Assembly: GCF_003335045.1 (NCBI RefSeq)
Contig: NZ_QOZG01000001.1
Span: forward strand, 496,001 to 560,000
Length of the DNA stretch: 64,000 bases
From: Paramesorhizobium salinisoli
GTDB lineage: Bacteria > Pseudomonadota > Alphaproteobacteria > Rhizobiales > Rhizobiaceae
Direction of reading: 5' to 3'
The position numbers and the translations under genes are program-made. The notes beneath the pieces are model-generated. The model worked only from the letters and a program-made list of their open reading frames with translations, was not told the DNA's origin and did no database searches. Of this stretch, positions 59,286 to 64,000 are shown piece by piece. The stretch's first letter is position 1. Each line of letters starts with the position of its first letter.

Positions 59286-61301
59286 TTATTGCATCTCACC
59301 TTCCAGCCATTTCACCTGATCCGGCGTCAGCACGATATCGAGGGCTGAAAGACTGTCCTCCAGTTCCCGCAAGTTCCGCGGACCGATCAACGGAAACACC
59401 GGGAAAGGCTGGTTCAGCACATAGGCCAGCGCGATATGGATAGGGCTGCGGCCAAGCTTGCGGGCAAGTTCGATGGCCCGGTCGCGGCGCCCGAAATTCT
59501 TCTCCGAATACCACACCCGCACCAGCTCTTCATCGTCCCGCTTGTCGCGTCCTGCCCGTTCGGTGAAGAAGCCGCGCCCCTGGCTGGACCAGGCGAAGTT
59601 CGGCATCTGCCGCGCCTCGAGCCATGTCTTCCATTCATCGTCCGACGCCGCGATGCAACCCGCCCAAATCGGCTCTATCATATGGGCCAGCGAGAAATTG
59701 TTGGATAGCGCGCCGGGCGGCGTCCGGCCATTCTTCTGCGCATAGGCGATTGCCTCGTCCATGCGCTCCCGCGTCCAGTTCGAGCCGCCATAGGGCCCGC
59801 GAATACGGCCGGCTTTCACCTCGGCATCGATGGCATCGACGAATTCCCCGACCGGTATGTCCGTATTGTCCCGGTGCATGAAATAGATATCGACATGATC
59901 GGTCTGCAGCCGGTCGAGCGAAGCGGCCAGTTGCCGGCCGATCACATCGGGATAGCAGAGCGGGGAATGTGCGCCCTTGCCGATCACGATCACATCCTGC
60001 CGCGGCACGCCCCGGCTGCTATGCCAATCGCCGAAGATCGCCTCGGTCTTGCCGCCGCCATAGACATAGGCCGTGTCGAAGAGATTGCCGCCCGCCTCGA
60101 AATAGGCATCAAGCGTCAGCGTGCTTGCCGCGAAATTCGGAAAGAACTCGAAGCCAAGCGCCACTACCGAGGCAGGCTTTTCAAGCCCGGGCATCGCCCG
60201 CTTCGGAACCGAATCTCCCTGGCGGAGCGCAGCGCCGGAAATGGTCCTGGTCTTGCTCGCGGCTTTTTCGACGATGTATTCGAGCCCGATCGATGCACGC
60301 CATTTGTCCAGCACCTGCAGATTGCCGACGGAATCCGCCCAAGCCATCCCCGGCGATGCGAACTCCTGCCTGCCCGCGCGAATGGCCTCGCCCGCCGCAT
60401 CAACCTCGAAGGCATAGAGCCATCCATTTTCATGAACCTCAATGCTCTCGGTTGCGCCATCCGGCCTGACGATGTCGATCTTGCCGATACCGCCTTTAGG
60501 GCCCGCCGCATACCAGAAATCCCCGACCTCGATGCGGCCCTTTGAGCCGATGATGCGCAGCGTATTGTCCTGCTTCGCCATGATCGAACAGGACACTTCG
60601 GCGACGATGCCATTGGGGAATCTCAGCACCGCCGACGCCCATTCGTCCACGCCGGTCGCCCCGAGATGTCCGACGCCGAAGACCTTTTCCGGTTCGGCGA
60701 AGGCCTTGCCCTCGACAGCCCCCGCAATCAGCCGGACCATCGAGACGGGATAACCGCCGACATCGAGAATCCCCCCGCCGGCGGTCTCGCTGGAGAAGAG
60801 CCGATGCTCGGGGCGAACGCTTCCCATGTTGAAGCCGAAGCTCGAGCGGATGAGCCGCACATCTCCGATCACGCCGCTTTGGACCAGATGGATGAGCTTT
60901 GCCGTTTGCGGATGCAGGCGGTACATGAAGGCTTCGCCGGCAAAGACGCCTGCTTTCGCCGCCTCATGAAAGATCGCCTCGGCCTCATAAGCGCTCAGTC
61001 CGATGGGCTTTTCGACGAGAAAGTGCTTCCCGGCGCGGGCCGCTTTGATCGCCCATTCGGCATGGCCCGTATGTGGCGTGGCGATATAGACTGCATCGAC
61101 ATCCGGATCGTCCAGCAAGGCTTCGTAGCCGGCGATGATGCGTGCGCCGGCAAACCCCTCCGCAAGCCCGGGCCTGTTCGGATTACGCGTGGCGATGGCC
61201 TCCAGCCTTCCGGTATGGGAATGGGCGATACCCTCGGCGAATGTTCGGGCGATGGTGCCCGGTCCGATAATGCCCCAACGGATCGGCGCATGTTCAGTCA
61301 T
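59286..61301 (-). CDS. Fusion of Gfo/Idh/MocA dehydrogenase and aldo/keto reductase
   Basis: 671 aa, two full enzymes. Residues 1-345: Gfo/Idh/MocA fold, with NAD(P) loop GIIGPGTIARTFAEG (10-24), VYIATPHTGH (71-80) and the catalytic EKP (97-99), plus DVGGYP near 180. Residues ~365-671: aldo/keto reductase barrel with the tetrad Asp409, Tyr414, Lys442 and His476, and LIGPRNLRELEDSLSAL at the C-terminal cofactor site. No stop or frameshift lies between them. A two-step oxidoreduction of a sugar, e.g. epimerisation via a keto intermediate, is plausible. It follows a sugar ABC transporter gene set, which supports a sugar substrate. Confidence 0.88.
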   Translation of the reverse strand: MTEHAPIRWGIIGPGTIARTFAEGIAHSHTGRLEAIATRNPNRPGLAEGFAGARIIAGYEALLDDPDVDAVYIATPHTGHAEWAIKAARAGKHFLVEKPIGLSAYEAEAIFHEAAKAGVFAGEAFMYRLHPQTAKLIHLVQSGVIGDVRLIRSSFGFNMGSVRPEHRLFSSETAGGGILDVGGYPVSMVRLIAGAVEGKAFAEPEKVFGVGHLGATGVDEWASAVLRFPNGIVAEVSCSIMAKQDNTLRIIGSKGRIEVGDFWYAAGPKGGIGKIDIVRPDGATESIEVHENGWLYAFEVDAAGEAIRAGRQEFASPGMAWADSVGNLQVLDKWRASIGLEYIVEKAASKTRTISGAALRQGDSVPKRAMPGLEKPASVVALGFEFFPNFAASTLTLDAYFEAGGNLFDTAYVYGGGKTEAIFGDWHSSRGVPRQDVIVIGKGAHSPLCYPDVIGRQLAASLDRLQTDHVDIYFMHRDNTDIPVGEFVDAIDAEVKAGRIRGPYGGSNWTRERMDEAIAYAQKNGRTPPGALSNNFSLAHMIEPIWAGCIAASDDEWKTWLEARQMPNFAWSSQGRGFFTERAGRDKRDDEELVRVWYSEKNFGRRDRAIELARKLGRSPIHIALAYVLNQPFPVFPLIGPRNLRELEDSLSALDIVLTPDQVKWLEGEMQ

Positions 61302-61360
61302 GGGAGAAATCCTCTTGATGGAATTGGAGGCCTCTTGGGAATTGGCCAGTTTCTGGATGT

Positions 61361-62446
61361 CTATTTCAGCCTCTTGCCCGCGCCGTCGAACAGATATGCT
61401 CGGCTCGATTTGATCGCGACGACGAACTTGTCGCGGTTGATTTCATTGCGGGATTCCTCGCGCTCGATGACGAGTTGCTCGCCATCCGCGACATTGGCGT
61501 AGATGTAGCTGGTATTGCCGAGATGCTCGGCCACATCGACCTTCACCGCGAGATCGGCGTCGCCCTGCCCTGCCTCGGCGAAATGCTCAGGTCGGACGCC
61601 GAGCGTCACCATTTCGCCAATGGCGGGCACATCGCGGACCGGCAGGGTCAGTTGCACAGCGTCCTGGTTCACGAGGCTGACAGTGACACTGTCGGGCGTC
61701 TTGCCGATGATCCTGGCCGCCATGAAATTCATCTTGGGCGAGCCGACGAAACCGGCGACGAACTGGTTGGCCGGATCATCATAGAGATCGAGCGGCGCGC
61801 CGATCTGCTCGATATTGCCACCCCGCAAGACCACGATCTTGTCGGCGAGCGTCATCGCCTCCGTCTGGTCATGGGTGACATAGATCATGGTGGTGCCTAA
61901 CTCCTTGTGGAGCCTGGAAATCTCGACACGCATCTGCACGCGCAGTTCGGCATCCAGATTGGAAAGCGGCTCGTCGAAGAGGAAGACGCGCGGCTCGCGC
62001 ACGATGGCGCGACCGATGGCGACGCGCTGGCGCTGGCCACCCGACAATTGCCTTGGCCGCCGGTCCAGAAGCTCGGTGATCTGCAGGATCTCCGCTGCCC
62101 GCCTGATCCTCCTCTCCGTATCGGCCTTCGGGTTTCCAGTCATCCGCAGGCCGAAGCCCAGGTTCTGCTCGACTGTCATGTGCGGATAGAGCGCATAGGA
62201 CTGGAAAACCATGGCAATGCCCCGATCTGCCGGCTCGACATCATTCACCACGGCGCCGCCGATCCAGATCTCGCCACCGGTGATGTCCTCCAGTCCCGCG
62301 ATCATGCGCAGGAGGGTTGACTTGCCGCAGCCGGATGGCCCGACGAACACGACGAACTCGCCATCACTCACCTCAAGGCTGGCATCCCGGATGATCTCGA
62401 AATTGCCGAACCGCTTGACGACATTCTTCAGTGAAAGTTCAGCCAT
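61361..62446 (-). CDS. Carbohydrate ABC transporter ATPase (MsmK/UgpC type)
   Basis: 361 aa. Walker [21 protein letters not shown] near 33-52, Q-loop FQSYALYPH near 81, signature [15 protein letters not shown] near 134-148, Walker [17 protein letters not shown] near 153-168, H-loop [10 protein letters not shown] near 189. The C-terminal ~120 residues form the TOBE regulatory domain of sugar importers ([13 protein letters not shown] near 280). Start at 62446 because it aligns with the family; the frame is open to 62752, overlapping the permease gene. Works with the two permeases upstream. Confidence 0.92.
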   Translation of the reverse strand: MAELSLKNVVKRFGNFEIIRDASLEVSDGEFVVFVGPSGCGKSTLLRMIAGLEDITGGEIWIGGAVVNDVEPADRGIAMVFQSYALYPHMTVEQNLGFGLRMTGNPKADTERRIRRAAEILQITELLDRRPRQLSGGQRQRVAIGRAIVREPRVFLFDEPLSNLDAELRVQMRVEISRLHKELGTTMIYVTHDQTEAMTLADKIVVLRGGNIEQIGAPLDLYDDPANQFVAGFVGSPKMNFMAARIIGKTPDSVTVSLVNQDAVQLTLPVRDVPAIGEMVTLGVRPEHFAEAGQGDADLAVKVDVAEHLGNTSYIYANVADGEQLVIEREESRNEINRDKFVVAIKSSRAYLFDGAGKRLK

Positions 62447-62460
62447 GCAGCGTTTCTCCG

Positions 62461-63297
62461 TTACTTGACCGCGCCAGCAGCGATGCCGGCGATGAAATGG
62501 CGTTGCAGAAGGACGAAGACGACCAGCATGGGCCCGGTAAGCACGACCGCACCCGCCATGATGCCGCCCCAGGAAACCTTGGTAAAGCCGATCAATGTCC
62601 CGAGCGCCACCGGCGCCGTCATCATGTCCGGCCGCGAATTGATGAGCAGCGGCCAGAGATAATTGTTCCAGGAAGCCAGGAAGAGGATAATCGAAAGCGC
62701 TGCCATGGTCGGTCGGGCAAGCGGCAGCGCGATGCGCAGGAAGATCTGCCATTCCTTGACGCCCTCGACCCGCGCGGCGTCGAACAATTCGCTCGGCATC
62801 ATCGTAAATGCCTGACGCATGAAGAGCACTCCAAGCGAATTGAACAAAGGCGGCACGACGAGCGCTATCCAGCTATTGGACATCTTGAATTCGCGGGCCA
62901 CCATGATGAATTGCGGGATCACCACGACGAAGTAAGGCAGGGTTATCGTGCCGAGAATGATGGCGACGACTATGGACCGGCCCAGGAAGCGGTAACGCGC
63001 GAGCGCCCATCCGGCCATCGACGTCAGCATCACCGACAGCACCGTATAAACCACCGCCACCGTGATCGAGATCGTCAATGCCCGCAGGAAATTCGTATCA
63101 GCCTGCAGATTTCTGAAATTCTCGGCAAAATGCGTAGACGGCAGAAGCTCGATCCGCGGGCTGAATATTCCATGATCCGGCATGGTGGAGAAGACCACCA
63201 TCATCCACAGCGGAAACAGCCAGATGATTGCAAGCGGCGTGAGCGCCAGATGGAGCAGGAGCGAGCGGGTGGCCGTAGATCTCGATTTCGATTTCAT
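62461..63297 (-). CDS. Carbohydrate ABC transporter permease (MalG type)
   Basis: 278 aa with six membrane helices. [20 protein letters not shown] at the N-terminus and the EAA coupling loop [20 protein letters not shown] near 183-202, which contacts the ATPase, identify a binding-protein-dependent sugar permease. Overlaps the upstream permease by four bases and precedes the ATPase by 14. Confidence 0.93.
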   Translation of the reverse strand: MKSKSRSTATRSLLLHLALTPLAIIWLFPLWMMVVFSTMPDHGIFSPRIELLPSTHFAENFRNLQADTNFLRALTISITVAVVYTVLSVMLTSMAGWALARYRFLGRSIVVAIILGTITLPYFVVVIPQFIMVAREFKMSNSWIALVVPPLFNSLGVLFMRQAFTMMPSELFDAARVEGVKEWQIFLRIALPLARPTMAALSIILFLASWNNYLWPLLINSRPDMMTAPVALGTLIGFTKVSWGGIMAGAVVLTGPMLVVFVLLQRHFIAGIAAGAVK

Positions 63298-64000
63298 TTC
63301 GGTTCACGCCCCAGCCAGAGATTGAGCAGCGAAATCAGCACCGCGAGCGCGGCAATCGTGTAGGCGATGGCGGAGGCATAACCGAAATTCAGCGATACGA
63401 AGCCCTGCCGGTAGAGGAACAGGCCAAGCGTTTCCGTTCCGCCGCCCGGGCCGCCCCGATCAGTGATGAGAAAGGGTTCCGTGAAGAGTTGCATCGAGCC
63501 AATGATCGACAGCACCATGCAGAACAGGATGATCGGGCGCAGCAGCGGCAGCGTTATGAAGAAGAACTGCCTGATCTTGCTCACCCGGTCGAGCGTGGCT
63601 GCCTCATAGACATCGTTCGGAATCGACTGGAGACCGGCAAGAATGATGATGGCGTTGTACCCGGCCCAGCGCCAGGTGACGGCGATGATCAGTAGCGCCA
63701 TGGCCGGCGGCTTTTCCGCGAACCAGGAAACTGAGGGAATACCGACTGTGTTGAGGAGCTTGTTGATGATGCCGAAATTGAGATTGAACATCAGTCGGAA
63801 AACCGCGGCGTAGGCCACCTCGCCCACCACGACGGGCGCGAAAAAAGCAAAGCGGAACAGGCCGCGCGCCTTGAGCAGCGGCGAATTGAGCAAGACCGCC
63901 ATGATCGTAGCGAGCGTGATCATCACCGGCACCTGGACGACCAGGATAAGCAGCGTGTTTTTCAAAGCGTTGTAGAAAGCGGGATCGCGGGACAATCGCC
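63294..64000 (-). CDS. Carbohydrate ABC transporter permease (MalF type), N-terminus cut by window end
   Basis: At least 235 codons are present; the frame stays open through the last base, so the first helix or two are missing. EAATLDRVSKIRQFFFITLP is the EAA loop; ITDRGGPGGGTETLGLFLYR follows it, both typical of MalF/UgpA permeases. The upstream substrate-binding protein, expected beyond the window, would name the sugar. The TTG at 63995 is not a real start. Confidence 0.92.
   Translation of the reverse strand, partial: RLSRDPAFYNALKNTLLILVVQVPVMITLATIMAVLLNSPLLKARGLFRFAFFAPVVVGEVAYAAVFRLMFNLNFGIINKLLNTVGIPSVSWFAEKPPAMALLIIAVTWRWAGYNAIIILAGLQSIPNDVYEAATLDRVSKIRQFFFITLPLLRPIILFCMVLSIIGSMQLFTEPFLITDRGGPGGGTETLGLFLYRQGFVSLNFGYASAIAYTIAALAVLISLLNLWLGREPK

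Overview
The window looks like a chromosome or chromid segment of an alphaproteobacterium of the Hyphomicrobiales (a Brucellaceae/Phyllobacteriaceae/Rhizobiaceae type). The grounds are high-GC codon use, a succinoglycan gene set in the Sinorhizobium meliloti order, a hut operon with both HutF and HutG, an ExoX-type repressor, and short palindromic repeats like those scattered through Brucella/Ochrobactrum/rhizobial genomes. I cannot name a species. No rRNA, tRNA, CRISPR array, integrase or transposase was found.

1-10.5 kb: the end of a class III aminotransferase, then histidine catabolism. hutF-hutC point left and hutI-hutH-hutG-hutU-(YjiH-like permease)-hutD point right, from a shared promoter region carrying a perfect 12-bp palindrome that is a likely HutC operator. 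The genes encode the five-step route histidine > urocanate > imidazolone propionate > formiminoglutamate > formylglutamate > glutamate + formate. A PPP-type phosphatase follows at 10.6 kb.

11.4-32.8 kb: an almost complete succinoglycan (EPS I) cluster. The left half, exoH-K-L-A-M-O-N-P (minus strand), keeps the S. meliloti order. The right half is rearranged: exoV, exoU, exoX, exoY-exoF-exoQ, exoZ, exoW, exoT. All seven sugar transferases (Y, A, L, M, O, U, W), the flippase/polymerase/co-polymerase set (T, Q, P, F), the decorating enzymes (H, Z, V), a GH16 depolymerase (K) and UDP-glucose synthase (N) are here. exoB and exoI are not. A 10-bp motif close to TTGCA-N-YGCA recurs in the intergenic gaps of this cluster and before the next one.

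32.8-38.1 kb: a minus-strand nucleotide-sugar module: an SDR epimerase/dehydratase, an RmlC-like epimerase, a homoserine-dehydrogenase-like/SAF-domain oxidoreductase, glucose-1-phosphate cytidylyltransferase and an exostosin-like glycosyltransferase. It suggests an unusual CDP-activated sugar and is the best candidate here for an undescribed pathway.

38.4-45 kb: a LysR regulator divergent from a phosphinothricin-type acetyltransferase, then arsR-arsC(LMW)-acr3-arsC(Grx)-arsH and an MFS exporter. 45-50.9 kb: a caa3-type cytochrome oxidase locus (CtaG, triheme cytochrome c, subunit II with a heme domain, fused subunit I/III, small membrane protein). 50.8-54.2 kb: a BtuFCD-like importer behind a cobalamin riboswitch, with a 31-codon ORF between riboswitch and transporter. 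54.6-59.3 kb: small or poorly characterised genes (37-aa membrane peptide, PEBP, SDR-DoxX, DUF2269, DUF892). 59.3-64 kb: a Gfo/Idh/MocA-aldo/keto reductase fusion gene and a carbohydrate ABC transporter cut by the window end.
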